Assembly: GCA_005889075.1 (NCBI GenBank)
Contig: VBDQ01000041.1
Location: forward strand, 1 to 50,043
DNA from: Chloroflexota bacterium
GTDB lineage: Bacteria; Chloroflexota; Limnocylindria; P2-11E
Reading direction: 5' to 3'
Length of the DNA stretch: 50,043 bases
Position numbers and translations under genes: made by a program
The notes under the pieces: generated by a model
Told to the model about the DNA's origin: nothing
The model's input: only the letters and a program-made list of their open reading frames with translations
The model's database searches: none
Part shown: one piece after another, positions 41,081-49,668 of the stretch
Layout of the letters: every line of letters starts with the position of its first letter
How positions within the stretch are numbered: position 1 is the first letter of the stretch

Positions 41081-41853
41081 CGGTCGATCAGAAGCAGGCG
41101 CTCGCGGCGGTGTGGACGGACCGCGAGGCGGCCGCGTCGTATCGGTACCGGCCGCCCTACCCCGCGCCTACGTTCGGGCTGCTGCGTCGTCTCATCGTCG
41201 CGCCCAACACCGTTCTCGACGTCGGCGCCGGCACCGGATCGGTGGCGCGGAGTCTGCGGTCGTTCGCGGCGCGCGTCGATGCGATCGAGCCCTCGGAGGC
41301 CATGATCGCCGAGGCCCGCGGCCTTCCGGGTGGCGACGACCCGCTGATCCACTGGATCCACGGGACCGGCGAGACCGCTCGGCTGGCGCCGCCCTATGGG
41401 CTCATCACGTGCGGGCAGAGCCTGCACTGGATGGATCACGACGTGGTCATGCCCCGCTTCGCGTCGGCACTGGCGCACGGCGGCGTGCTCGCCGCGCTGG
41501 ACCAAGACTGGGAATATCCGCCGACGTGGCGTGCGAAGCTCACGGAGATCATCCAGCGCTACTCGCCGCTCCAGCGGAAGCCCTTCTTCGTGGACCTCTT
41601 TGGCGAGCTCCAGACCCGTGGGCTGTTCGAACGGCTCGGCTCTCAGCGGACGTCAGTCGTGCCGTTCGATCAGTCGGTCGAGGACTTCATCCGCGCGCTC
41701 CAGAGCACCAGCACGCTCTCGCGCGTCACGCTCGGCCCGCGCACTGACGGCTTAGCCGCCGACGTGCGCGCGCTCTTCCGAAATCTCGGCATCGATCGCG
41801 TCGTGGTGCCCGTCGCCGGGAACGTCGTCTGGGGACGACCGCTGGCAAGGTGA
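41077..41853 (+). CDS. Class I SAM-dependent methyltransferase
   Basis: The 258-residue protein has motif I VLDVGAGTGSVARSLRSF, an acidic loop (VDAIEPSEAMIAEARG) and the methyltransferase_11-like LITCGQSLHWMDHDVVMPRF. The sequence CGQSLHWMD is typical of a family that includes trans-aconitate- and sugar-type methyltransferases. The substrate is unknown. GTG 41077 overlaps the cinA-type stop; the upstream in-frame region lies within that gene and is excluded. The stop overlaps the GTG of hom. Confidence 0.82.
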   Translation: MTVDQKQALAAVWTDREAAASYRYRPPYPAPTFGLLRRLIVAPNTVLDVGAGTGSVARSLRSFAARVDAIEPSEAMIAEARGLPGGDDPLIHWIHGTGETARLAPPYGLITCGQSLHWMDHDVVMPRFASALAHGGVLAALDQDWEYPPTWRAKLTEIIQRYSPLQRKPFFVDLFGELQTRGLFERLGSQRTSVVPFDQSVEDFIRALQSTSTLSRVTLGPRTDGLAADVRALFRNLGIDRVVVPVAGNVVWGRPLAR

Positions 41854-42812
41854 GCGATGGTCCGGTCGGAGTCGGACTGCTCGGCCTCGGCACCGTGGGC
41901 TCGGCGGTAGGACGCGCCTTCGCGGACCGATCCCGGCGCATCGATGCGGCGGCCGGTCGGCCCGTGAAGCTCGTCGCCGCGGCGGTGCGGGATGCGCAAA
42001 AGCCGCGTGAAGCCGGTGACGTGCCGGTCACGACTGATCCTCATTCAATCCTGGAGGATCCGGAGATCGCCGTGGTCGTCGAGGTCATCGGCGGGACGGA
42101 TCCCGCCGGCGAGCTCGTCCACGGAGCGCTCGAGAACGGGAAGCACGTCGTGACGGCGAACAAGGAGCTCGTCGCAAAGGACTGGAACGCGCTCCACGAA
42201 AGCGCCCGCCACGCACGGCGCGAGCTTCGGTTCGAGGCCGCGGTGGCCGCAGCCGTACCCGTAGTCGCGGGGATGCGAACCCTCGGCGCCGTCCGACCGC
42301 GCGTGCTCCGCGGCCTCCTCAATGGGACGACGACCTACATCTGCTCGCGCATGGAAGCGGGCAGCTCGTTCGAGGAGGCCCTCGCGCAGGCGACCGCAGC
42401 CGGTTATGCCGAGGCCGATCCGAGCAACGACGTCGATGGGCACGACGCCGCGTACAAGCTCGCGATCCTGATCTCGATCCTCGAGGGCCGTCACTACCAT
42501 CCGGACAACGTTCGGCGCACGAGCCTGCGTGGCGTGGCGGCCGGTGGCTTTTCCGCCGCGGCCGCGCGCGCTGCCCGCATCCGCTACCTCGCCGTCGCCG
42601 ACTTCGGCGATCGCGCGACGAAAGCACGCGTCGGGCCGGAAGAGGTCCCTGCCGACTCGCTCGAGGGCCAGGCCGCCGGACCGATGAACGTGATCACCCT
42701 CGAGAGCGACCTCGTGCCTCGTCTCGTCTGGAGCGGGCCGGGCGCGGGCGGCGACGCGACCGCCTCGGCGATACTCGGCGATGTGATCGCGATCGCGAGG
42801 GCTCGCGGATGA
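41850..42812 (+). CDS. hom: Homoserine dehydrogenase
   Basis: The 320-residue enzyme reduces aspartate semialdehyde to homoserine for threonine and methionine synthesis. It has an N-terminal NAD(P) fold (VGVGLLGLGTVGSAVGRAF), VVVEVIGGTDPA, VVTANKEL, the catalytic-domain motifs LRGLLNGTTTYI and GYAEADPSNDVDGHDAAYKL, and a late GPGAGGDATASAILGD. The C-terminal ACT regulatory domain of longer versions is absent, so feedback control by threonine is probably lacking here. GTGA and ATGA overlaps tie it to both neighbours. With lysC and asd it forms an aspartate-family block. Confidence 0.94.
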   Translation: MSDGPVGVGLLGLGTVGSAVGRAFADRSRRIDAAAGRPVKLVAAAVRDAQKPREAGDVPVTTDPHSILEDPEIAVVVEVIGGTDPAGELVHGALENGKHVVTANKELVAKDWNALHESARHARRELRFEAAVAAAVPVVAGMRTLGAVRPRVLRGLLNGTTTYICSRMEAGSSFEEALAQATAAGYAEADPSNDVDGHDAAYKLAILISILEGRHYHPDNVRRTSLRGVAAGGFSAAAARAARIRYLAVADFGDRATKARVGPEEVPADSLEGQAAGPMNVITLESDLVPRLVWSGPGAGGDATASAILGDVIAIARARG

Positions 42813-44197
42813 CGCGGACCGTGCTCAAGTTCGGCGGGACCTCCGTCGCGTCGCCGACCGCCCTTCAGCGCGTGGCCGAGATCGTGAAGGGCGTGAAGGG
42901 AGAGCGCATCGTGGTCGTCTCCGCGACCGCCGGGACGACCGACGCCCTGATCGCGTCCGCGCGTTCGGCCGAGATGGGCGACGCGCACCAGGCGCAGGAG
43001 ACCGTCCTCCGTCTCGCGGGCGAGCACAAGAACCTCGCCGCGGACGCGCTCGGTTTCGAGTCGGCCGACGTGCTCAAGGAGATCGCCGATCTCACCGAAC
43101 GCGCGGACGCCCTCCTTCAGAGCGTCGCCATCCTCCGCGAATGCACCGCGCGAACGCTGGACGCGATCGTGTCGTACGGCGAGCGCATCAGCGCGCCGAT
43201 CGTCGCCGCCGTGCTGGAGCACCGGGGCGTGAAGGCCGAGGCGCTTTCAGCCGAGGGCCTGGTGATCACAGATGACGCCTTCGGTCACGCGAATCCAAGC
43301 CTCGAGGAGACCCGCGCGCGAGCGGTCAAGGAGCTCGCTCCCCGCCTCAAGTACGGCTCGGTGCCGGTGGTGACCGGCTTCATCGGATCGACGGCCGAGG
43401 GAGTCACCACGACTCTCGGGCGCGGCGCCTCCGACTATTCCGCGGCGATCCTTGCCGCGGCACTCCATGCCGACGAGCTGCTCATCTACACCGACGTGAG
43501 CGGCGTCATGAGCGCCGACCCGCGCATCGTGAAAGGCGCCAGGCCGCTCACGACTCTTTCCTATGCCGAGGTCGCGGAGCTCAGCTACTTCGGCGCGAAG
43601 GTGCTCCATCCGCGCGCGGTGCTGCCGGCGGTGGAAGCCAACATCCCGGTCCGCATTCTCAACACGTTCGCACAGTCTGACGCCGGGACGACGATCACGA
43701 AGAAAGCGGACCAGGATGGGAGCGTCGTGAAAGCCACGACCTCGCTCGGCGGGCTTGGGTTGATCACTGTCCAGGGCGCTGGTATGAGCGGGGTTCCCGG
43801 GTTCGCGGCCCGCGTCTTCGATACCGCGGCGGCTGAACGCGTATCGGTGATGATGATCAGCCAGTCCTCGAGCGAGAACTCGATCTGCCTCGTCGTTCCT
43901 GACGAAGCGACCGACCGGCTTCGCAAGGCGCTCGAGCGGATGTTCAACGCCGAGCTGCGCCGCCACGACGTCGAGCGGATCGAGGTCGAACGCCCGGTCG
44001 CGATCGTCGCCGCGGTGGGGGAGGGGATGCGCGGTACCCCCGGCGTCGCGGCGCGCGTATTCGGAGCGCTCGGGAAAGCGTCGGTGAACGTGGTCGCTAT
44101 CGCGCAAGGATCGAGCGAGCTGAACATCTCCCTCGTCGTCATGGACAAGGACCGCGAGAAGGCGGTCCGCCTCATACACGAGGAATTCCATCGCTGA
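42809..44197 (+). CDS. lysC: Aspartate kinase
   Basis: The 462-residue kinase starts RTVLKFGGTSVASPTALQRV (KFGGTSV at 7-13) and has the class III-type layout with a helical insert (about 50-120), then TTTLGRGASDYSAAILAAAL, YTDVSGVMSADPRIV and YFGAKVLHPRAVLPA. Two ACT domains follow (LITVQGAGMSGVPGFAARVF; IVAAVGEGMRGTPGVAARVF with SELNISLVV). It phosphorylates aspartate, the first step to lysine, threonine and methionine. The ACT pair is the likely site of feedback inhibition. The ATG overlaps the hom stop; the stop overlaps CTG of the next gene. Confidence 0.95.
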   Translation: MTRTVLKFGGTSVASPTALQRVAEIVKGVKGERIVVVSATAGTTDALIASARSAEMGDAHQAQETVLRLAGEHKNLAADALGFESADVLKEIADLTERADALLQSVAILRECTARTLDAIVSYGERISAPIVAAVLEHRGVKAEALSAEGLVITDDAFGHANPSLEETRARAVKELAPRLKYGSVPVVTGFIGSTAEGVTTTLGRGASDYSAAILAAALHADELLIYTDVSGVMSADPRIVKGARPLTTLSYAEVAELSYFGAKVLHPRAVLPAVEANIPVRILNTFAQSDAGTTITKKADQDGSVVKATTSLGGLGLITVQGAGMSGVPGFAARVFDTAAAERVSVMMISQSSSENSICLVVPDEATDRLRKALERMFNAELRRHDVERIEVERPVAIVAAVGEGMRGTPGVAARVFGALGKASVNVVAIAQGSSELNISLVVMDKDREKAVRLIHEEFHR

Positions 44198-44769
44198 GGA
44201 CGCTCAACCACTTCAGCTATCTCGCTCTCGCTGTCGTCGTGGTGGTGCCCACGCTCCTGGCGGCGCTGCTCACGCTCGCGCCGGTAGGTGGAGCGGCCGT
44301 GCCGGCGATCGCCGCGACCGCTGTGATCGATCTCGTCGTCCTCGGTGGGATCTGGCTGGCGATGCGCCCCGGCGCACCCGACGTGCGTTCCGCCGCGGAG
44401 CTCGACCGATTCCGACACGCGGGCCGGCCGGTCCTCGTGGAGCTCTATTCGAATTTCTGCCTCATCTGCATGGCGACCCGGCAAGTCTTGAAGGCGGCGG
44501 CGACCAATCTCGGCGCTGACTGCCAGATCATCCGCGTCGAGCTGCCGACAGCCGGCGGACGCGAGATCGCCGGCGCGTATCGCATCCTCTACACCCCGAG
44601 CTTCCTGGTCTTCGACGCGCACGGTGATCTCGTGCGGACGATCATCCCCGACACGATCACGCCGCTCGCGAACGGCTACCGCGTCCTCGACGAGACCGGC
44701 GCGCTCGTCTCACGACTGCATCGGATCAGCGAGGAGGATCTCCTTCGATTGGTGCGACGGGCGGCCTGA
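44194..44769 (+). CDS. Membrane-anchored thioredoxin-fold protein
   Basis: The protein begins with a basic residue and two hydrophobic helices (NHFSYLALAVVVVVPTLLAA; VPAIAATAVIDLVVLGGIWL) and continues as a thioredoxin fold with ELYSNFCLICMATRQVL (CLIC redox motif near Cys 89 and Cys 92) and the cis-Pro region YTPSFLVFD. It could be a thiol-disulfide exchange protein at the membrane. Canonical GTG codons exist only from 44239, in the middle of the first helix. CTG 44194 overlaps the lysC stop as CTGA and gives the complete helix with its positive flank (191 residues), so CTG is proposed. It interrupts the lysC-asd pair; no metabolic link is evident. Confidence 0.78.
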   Translation: MRTLNHFSYLALAVVVVVPTLLAALLTLAPVGGAAVPAIAATAVIDLVVLGGIWLAMRPGAPDVRSAAELDRFRHAGRPVLVELYSNFCLICMATRQVLKAAATNLGADCQIIRVELPTAGGREIAGAYRILYTPSFLVFDAHGDLVRTIIPDTITPLANGYRVLDETGALVSRLHRISEEDLLRLVRRAA

Positions 44770-44792
44770 GCCCGACCTGCGAGACTAGCCAC

Positions 44793-45845
44793 GTGCGCAA
44801 GCGCAAAGTCGCGGTCCTTGGCGCGACCGGAACGGTCGGGCAGCGGTTCATCGGCCTGCTCGCCGACCATCCGTGGTTCGAGATCACCGCGCTCACGACA
44901 AGCGACGCGAAGGCCGGCCGGCGGTACGGCGACGTGGCGCCATGGCACTGGCCGGGCGGGATGCCGGACATCGCACGCGAGATGAAGCTCGCACCGACGA
45001 CTGACGACCTCGATGCGGAGATCTGCTTCTCGGCCTTGCCGTCGGAGGCGGCCGCGCAGCACGAGGCGGCCCTCGCCAAGACCGGCCATCACGTGTTCTC
45101 CAACGTGAAGACGCACCGCATGGACGACGACGTTCCGCTGATCATCGCCGAGGTCAATCCGGAGCACGCCGACGCGCTCTCGGTCCAGCGCCAGCGCCGG
45201 AAATGGACAGGGTCGATCGTGACCAACGGCAACTGCTCGGCCATCGGGTTCGCGCTCGCCGCGGCGCCGCTTCACCGGTCGTTCGGCATCGAGCGCGCGG
45301 TTGTCACGACGATGCAGGCGCTCTCCGGCGCCGGCTACCCCGGCGTCCCATCGCTGGACGCGCTGGACAACGTCGTCCCTTACATCGCAGAAGAAGAAGA
45401 GAAGATGCAGCTCGAGACGCGGAAGTTCTTAGGCCGCTGGGACGGCCGGCGGTTCGTCGACGCGGACTTCGCGTTCTCCGCGCACTGCAATCGCGTTTCG
45501 GTCCGTGATGGGCACACCGAGGCGGTAAGCCTCACCCTGCGTGGCCGTCCCTCACTCGCCGATGCGGCCGATGCGATGCGCGCCTTCCGGGGGCGGCCGC
45601 AGGAGCTCGATCTGCCGACCGCGCCGGCCCGACCGATCGTGCTGCGCGACGAGCAGGATCGCCCGCAGCCGGTGCTCGACCGCGACGTCGAGAGGGGCAT
45701 GGCAGCGGTCGTCGGTCGCTTGCGCGAGGATCCTGTCCTCGGGATCAAGTACGTCGTCTTGACCCACAACACGATCCGTGGCGCCGCGGGTGCGTCGGTC
45801 CTGAACGCCGAGCTGCTCGCGGCCGAGGGATGCCTGGGGAGTTGA
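44793..45845 (+). CDS. asd: Aspartate-semialdehyde dehydrogenase (archaeal/fungal type)
   Basis: The 350-residue enzyme forms aspartate semialdehyde from aspartyl phosphate. It has an NADP fold (VAVLGATGTVGQRFIGLLADHPWFEI), CFSALPSEAA, VFSNVKTHRMDDDVPLIIAEVN, the active-site SIVTNGNCSAIG (Cys 148) and MQALSGAGYPGVPSLDALDN. The sequence resembles the ASADH branch found in archaea and yeast rather than the E. coli type. GTG 44793 gives MRKRKVAVLG. The substrate is supplied by lysC and the product used by hom, both just upstream. Confidence 0.93.
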   Translation: MRKRKVAVLGATGTVGQRFIGLLADHPWFEITALTTSDAKAGRRYGDVAPWHWPGGMPDIAREMKLAPTTDDLDAEICFSALPSEAAAQHEAALAKTGHHVFSNVKTHRMDDDVPLIIAEVNPEHADALSVQRQRRKWTGSIVTNGNCSAIGFALAAAPLHRSFGIERAVVTTMQALSGAGYPGVPSLDALDNVVPYIAEEEEKMQLETRKFLGRWDGRRFVDADFAFSAHCNRVSVRDGHTEAVSLTLRGRPSLADAADAMRAFRGRPQELDLPTAPARPIVLRDEQDRPQPVLDRDVERGMAAVVGRLREDPVLGIKYVVLTHNTIRGAAGASVLNAELLAAEGCLGS

Positions 45846-47188
45846 GCGCAACAGCCGAGACCTTCGTCGCCCGACTCGATCGGGTGCCTCTGAACAGCTT
45901 CCACTGGCGGCTCGTGATCCTCGCCGGCATCGGCTGGATGTTCGACGCGATGGACGTCCTCATGCTCGGCTTCCTCCTCACCCCGATCCGGAACGAGTTC
46001 AAGCTTGACGCGTCGCAGATCGGGCTCGTCGCCAGCGCGACCTTCGTTGGCATGTTCATCGGTGCGGCGGCGTCGGGCCGGCTCGCCGACCGCTACGGCC
46101 GGCGGAGTGTGTTCTCGACGACCCTCGTCGTGTTCTCGGCCGGCGCGCTGCTCTCGGCGATCGCGCCAAGCTTCGGGACGCTGCTCGCCGCGCGCGTCGT
46201 AGCCGGCGTCGGCCTCGGCGGCGAGCTTCCGGTGGCCTCGACACTCGTCTCGGAGCTCTCGCCGCGGGCCAGCCGCGGCCGGCTCATCGTCCTGCTCGAG
46301 TCGTTCTGGGCGTACGGGACGATCCTCGCCGGGATCGTCGCGCTCACCGTCGTCGCGAATTTCGGCTGGCGCTGGGGATTCGCGGTCGGCGCCCTACCGG
46401 CTCTCTACGTCGCGTATCTTCGCCGCGCGCTTCCCGAGTCCCCGCGCTACCTCGCCGAAAAGGGCCGCGCGCCGGAGGCTGACGCCGTCGTGCGTCGCGT
46501 CGAGCGCGCGGGTGGGGGAGCGCTCTTGACGCTCGCGCCGGCGGTCGCACCCATCCGCGCCGGACGGACACGCATCACCGAGCTCTGGGCGTCGCGCTAT
46601 GCGAAGCGGACCGCGATGCTCTGGATCCTTTGGTTCGGCGTCGTCCTCACGTACTACGGGATCTTCCTCTGGATACCCTCGATCCTCGCTGCGCGCGGCC
46701 TGTCGCAGGTGCGCGGGAATGAGTTCTTCTTCCTCTCGACGCTCGCGCAGGTCCCGGGCTACTTCAGCGCGGCGTGGCTGGTGGAGCGATGGGGCCGCAA
46801 GCCGACCCTCGTGACCTACCTGCTCGGGACCGCGGTCACTGCGTTCCTGTTCGGCAACGCCGGTACCGGGACCGACGCGTTCGTGTGGGCCGCGCTGCTC
46901 TCGTTCTTCAACCTCGGTGCATGGGGCGTCGTTTACACGTGGACCCCCGAGCTCTACCCGACTGCGGTCCGCGCCACCGGCGCGGGCGTGGCGGCCGCCG
47001 TCGGACGCGTGGGCGGGATCATCGGCCCCTACCTGACCCCCGTGCTCGTCCCGGCGATCGCCGAGTCAGGCACGTTCGCGGTCTTCATGGTCTTGCTGCT
47101 CATCACCGCGGCCGCGGTCGCACTCCTCGGTGAGGAGACCCGCGGCCGATCGCTCGAGGAGATCGCCCCGCCGGCGCAGGCGGCTTAG
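45830..47188 (+). CDS. MFS transporter, sugar/aromatic-acid porter type
   Basis: The 452-residue protein shows about 12 membrane helices and MFS signatures: FDAMDVLMLGFLLTPI in helix 1, GRLADRYGRRSVF in loop 2-3, GGELPVASTLVSELSPRASRG in helix 4-5, PESPRYLAEKGR after helix 6, and EELYP-like TPELYPTAVRATG near helix 11. It resembles proton-coupled porters for organic acids, inositol or sugars; substrate not assigned. ATG 45830 overlaps asd by 16 nt; TTG 45842 would give a TTGA overlap. The stop overlaps the zinc-ribbon gene on the other strand by 4 nt. Confidence 0.9.
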   Translation: MPGELSATAETFVARLDRVPLNSFHWRLVILAGIGWMFDAMDVLMLGFLLTPIRNEFKLDASQIGLVASATFVGMFIGAAASGRLADRYGRRSVFSTTLVVFSAGALLSAIAPSFGTLLAARVVAGVGLGGELPVASTLVSELSPRASRGRLIVLLESFWAYGTILAGIVALTVVANFGWRWGFAVGALPALYVAYLRRALPESPRYLAEKGRAPEADAVVRRVERAGGGALLTLAPAVAPIRAGRTRITELWASRYAKRTAMLWILWFGVVLTYYGIFLWIPSILAARGLSQVRGNEFFFLSTLAQVPGYFSAAWLVERWGRKPTLVTYLLGTAVTAFLFGNAGTGTDAFVWAALLSFFNLGAWGVVYTWTPELYPTAVRATGAGVAAAVGRVGGIIGPYLTPVLVPAIAESGTFAVFMVLLLITAAAVALLGEETRGRSLEEIAPPAQAA

Positions 47189-47349
47189 AACTTCGGCGGC
47201 ATCGCCATCGGGGTCTCGCTCGGTGCCTTCTGCGCGCGCGTGTAGGCGGTCGAGCAGTTCCGGCAGCAGAACACCTTTCCGTCGACGTGCTGGACGCTCG
47301 ACCATTCGGTGATCAACGTGCCGCAGTGGGCGCACTCTTCATCGGCCAT
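47185..47349 (-). CDS. Small zinc-ribbon protein, 54 residues
   Basis: This gene encodes MADEECAHCGTLITEWSSVQ, then HVDGKVFCCRNCSTAYTRAQ and a short polar tail ending MPPKF. The cysteine pairs CxxC (6, 9) and CCxxC (28, 29, 32) predict one zinc site, similar to TRASH/YHS-type ribbons (FCCRNCS). These small proteins bind metal or act as partners of larger proteins; no specific role can be given. A strong ribosome site GGAGGTGA precedes the ATG at good spacing, supporting a real gene. It is convergent with the MFS gene; stops share TTAG. Confidence 0.75.
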   Translation of the reverse strand: MADEECAHCGTLITEWSSVQHVDGKVFCCRNCSTAYTRAQKAPSETPMAMPPKF

Positions 47350-47405
47350 GTGCACTCACCTCCGCCCCCTAGCGCCTGCACCGGCGGTGCCAAGCGCCTG
47401 GCGGG

Positions 47406-48338
47406 CTAGCGCGGCAACTCGTCGAGGAACCGCTCGGCGTTGCCATACGCGATCGCCTCGGCGACGTCGGGTGGAAGCTGCGCGAGCCACCCGCGGATGC
47501 CTCGGACGATCTGCGTGTACGCGTCCCAGCGCTCGTTGCCGGTGTACGTGCCGCCGACGGTCCAGGTATCGGTACCGACCATGAAGCGATCGCCGTACTT
47601 CGTGAGCAGCGCGCGCCACTTCGGATCGAGCTTCCCCTGCGGCGCCACGTCATCGCGGAGCGAGAGCTCCGTCCAGAGATTCGGCCACCTCGCGAGCAAT
47701 GTGTCGATCTCCTCGGGCGTGGCGGTGACGCCCGCATGCGCCCATAGCACGACCCGGTCCGCACCGACGACCCCGAGCAGCTCGGCAACCGCGCGCGCAT
47801 CCGCATGGGGCTGGAGAAAGAGCTTCTCTCGCGCGGCGAACGCAAGAACGCTCTTGACGACCGGCAGTCCCGTCTGACCGACCAGCAGATGGAACTCGCC
47901 AAAGCCACGATGCATGCCCGGCCGATATGCGGACTGGACGTACGCGACGATGGTGCCATCGCGTGTCCACGAAAAGACGTCGCTCCCGTTCCGGTAGGGC
48001 CCGAGCATCGGAACGATGCGATCGCCCATCACCGCCTTCAGGCGGAACGTGCCCTCATCGGGCGCGCTCGACACGAGCGCCGAACGGACGCCGACCGAAT
48101 CCATGACCGCCGCGATCTTCTCCGGCGGATAGGCTGTCCACGACTCACGGCTGTAGTGCAGATGCGCGTCGAAGATGGGCATGAGGCCGAGCGTCGATGA
48201 CGGCGAGGGCGAAGGCGTGGCCGCCGGCGTGGGGAAGGAGGTAGCCGCCGCGGACGCGCTCGGCGTGGGCGTGACCACCGCAGCCGGCCCGCCGCAGGCG
48301 GCGAGCACGACGAGCGCGAGGATCAGAGCACGTGCCAT
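47406..48338 (-). CDS. Amidohydrolase-family lipoprotein
   Basis: The 310-residue protein has a lipoprotein signal (LVVLAACGG, Cys 15), a Pro/Ser/Thr/Ala spacer (about 20-50) and an amidohydrolase_2-like TIM-barrel domain. The barrel starts with the metal motif IFDAHLHY (His 59, His 61) and continues with LFLQPHADARAVAELL, VVLWAHAGVT and RFMVGTDTWTVGG, placing conserved His and Asp at the usual strand ends. It is therefore a surface- or membrane-anchored metal hydrolase. The substrate is unknown. ATG 48338 is preferred over GTG 48341. The 5' end is divergent from the amidase gene with almost no space. Confidence 0.82.
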   Translation of the reverse strand: MARALILALVVLAACGGPAAVVTPTPSASAAATSFPTPAATPSPSPSSTLGLMPIFDAHLHYSRESWTAYPPEKIAAVMDSVGVRSALVSSAPDEGTFRLKAVMGDRIVPMLGPYRNGSDVFSWTRDGTIVAYVQSAYRPGMHRGFGEFHLLVGQTGLPVVKSVLAFAAREKLFLQPHADARAVAELLGVVGADRVVLWAHAGVTATPEEIDTLLARWPNLWTELSLRDDVAPQGKLDPKWRALLTKYGDRFMVGTDTWTVGGTYTGNERWDAYTQIVRGIRGWLAQLPPDVAEAIAYGNAERFLDELPR

Positions 48339-48373
48339 CACGCCCTAGGGTGCCACGGCGTTTTCCCTTCCAG

Positions 48374-49024
48374 ATGGCGATCCAGTGGCGTGGACCGGTC
48401 CCCGACAGCAATTACAGCGTGGGGCGTGAAGGAAATGCCATCACTTTGATCGTCGACCATTGGACCGTGGTCATGTTCGAGGCCGCGATACGCAGGTTCC
48501 TGAATCCCGCGAGCATCCTCTCGGCACACTATGTGATCGGCCAGGACGGCAGGATCGTCCAGCTCGTGAGCGAAGCCGACACGGCGTACCACGCGGGCAG
48601 GTTCGACGTGAACTTGCGGTCGATCGGCATCGAGCACGAGGCAGGTCCCGCGATGCCGCCGTCGGATGCCTTGTACGCCGCGTCAGCGCAGCTTCACGCC
48701 GAGATCGCGAGCCGCCACGGCCTCGCGCTTCGGGTCGGAACGACCGTCTTGCCACACCACGCGATCGTGCCGACGGAATGTCCCGGAACGCTCGACCTCG
48801 ACCGCATCGTTCGCGAAGCACGGCAAGCAGAGGAGGAAGACGACATGTTCACCGAGGCTGACCGCGCCAAGCTCGACCGTATCTATCAGCATCTCGAGGC
48901 CTACGAGCCGCTCACCTGGACCAAGCGCCTCCAGCAATGGATCGCGAGGGCCTTCCGTACCCAGTTCCCGGAGGCGGATCTCGGTGGACCAGACGTGGAG
49001 ACCGGCCAGCCGTTCAAGGGCTGA
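48374..49024 (+). CDS. N-acetylmuramoyl-L-alanine amidase (amidase_2 fold)
   Basis: The 216-residue protein has an amidase_2/PGRP-type domain: ITLIVDHWTVVMFEAAIRRF (first zinc His), SAHYVIGQDGRIVQLVSEAD, TAYHAGRFDVNLRSIGIEHE, and LPHHAIVPTECPGTLDLDRI (second His and Cys ligands). Such enzymes cut the bond between MurNAc and L-Ala in peptidoglycan. A short helical and Glu-rich tail follows. No signal peptide is visible, which would fit a phage-like or cytoplasmic recycling enzyme, or release by lysis. ATG 48374 is chosen; GTG 48332 or 48350 would overlap the divergent gene. It ends 5 nt from the stop of the AlkA-type gene. Confidence 0.85.
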   Translation: MAIQWRGPVPDSNYSVGREGNAITLIVDHWTVVMFEAAIRRFLNPASILSAHYVIGQDGRIVQLVSEADTAYHAGRFDVNLRSIGIEHEAGPAMPPSDALYAASAQLHAEIASRHGLALRVGTTVLPHHAIVPTECPGTLDLDRIVREARQAEEEDDMFTEADRAKLDRIYQHLEAYEPLTWTKRLQQWIARAFRTQFPEADLGGPDVETGQPFKG

Positions 49025-49029
49025 CGCCG

Positions 49030-49668
49030 TCAGCGAGCCCGACGTCGCGGCGTGCTGAGATAGTGGTGCCAGAGCACGCGCGCCGCGACGGCTCGCCACG
49101 GCCGCCATGGCCTGGTCAAGCGCTCGATCCGCGCCGCATCCGGCAGCGCGCGCAGGCGCTTCACCTCGCGAAGCGCGCCAACGAGTGCGAGATCGCCGCT
49201 GGGCCACACATCCGCGCGGCGGAGCGCCATCAAGAGATAGATGTCCGCGCTCCACGCGCCGATTCCTTTTAGCTTGATGAGCTCGGCGCGTGCCGCGTCG
49301 TCGTCCAGCGCATCGAGTGCCTCCGGATCGAATTCGCCCTCGACGATGGCCCGCGCCAAAGACCGGATGTAGGACGCTTTCTGCCGGCTTACCCCGGCGC
49401 CCCGCATGGCCGCATCGTCAACGGTTACCACCCGTTCGGGTGTCATGGCGCCGGCCGTCGACGTGAGGCGCTCGTACGCGGCACGCGCGGACGCGAGCGA
49501 GACCTGTTGCTCGAGGATGATCTGCACGAGCGTCCCGAATCCCGAATCGCGCCCCCAAAGCGGCGGCGGTCCGAAGCGCTCAACGACCGCGGCGAGATCG
49601 CTATCACGCGTGCCGAGCTCGGCGACTGCGACTGCGAGGGTTTCAGCGCTGAGAGTTGTGATCCCCAT
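49030..49668 (-). CDS. DNA-3-methyladenine glycosylase II (AlkA-like, HhH-GPD)
   Basis: The 212-residue protein of the HhH-GPD superfamily shows PPLWGRDSGFGTLVQIILEQ and QVSLASARAAYERL, then GVSRQKASYIRSLARAIVEG, the helix-hairpin-helix LIKLKGIGAWSADIYLLMAL and the catalytic Asp in WPSGDLALVGAL. It removes alkylated bases in base-excision repair. The N-terminal AlkA domain is missing, as in short versions common in bacteria. ATG 49668 yields MGITTLSAETLAVAV; upstream open frame is not conserved-looking. Convergent with the amidase. Confidence 0.9.
   Translation of the reverse strand: MGITTLSAETLAVAVAELGTRDSDLAAVVERFGPPPLWGRDSGFGTLVQIILEQQVSLASARAAYERLTSTAGAMTPERVVTVDDAAMRGAGVSRQKASYIRSLARAIVEGEFDPEALDALDDDAARAELIKLKGIGAWSADIYLLMALRRADVWPSGDLALVGALREVKRLRALPDAARIERLTRPWRPWRAVAARVLWHHYLSTPRRRAR

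Noticed and set aside
43995-44050. GC-rich near-palindrome (GTGGGGGAGGGG ... GGTACCCCCGGC) in lysC as a family B copy
   Set aside because: It encodes the conserved ACT-domain motif GEGMRGTPGVAARVF and does not match the 20-nt core.
47350-47405. Short repeats (CTAGCGC twice, CACCG/CGGTG hairpin) between the zinc-ribbon and amidohydrolase genes
   Set aside because: The arms are only 5-7 nt and there is no T run; this can arise by chance in such GC-rich DNA.
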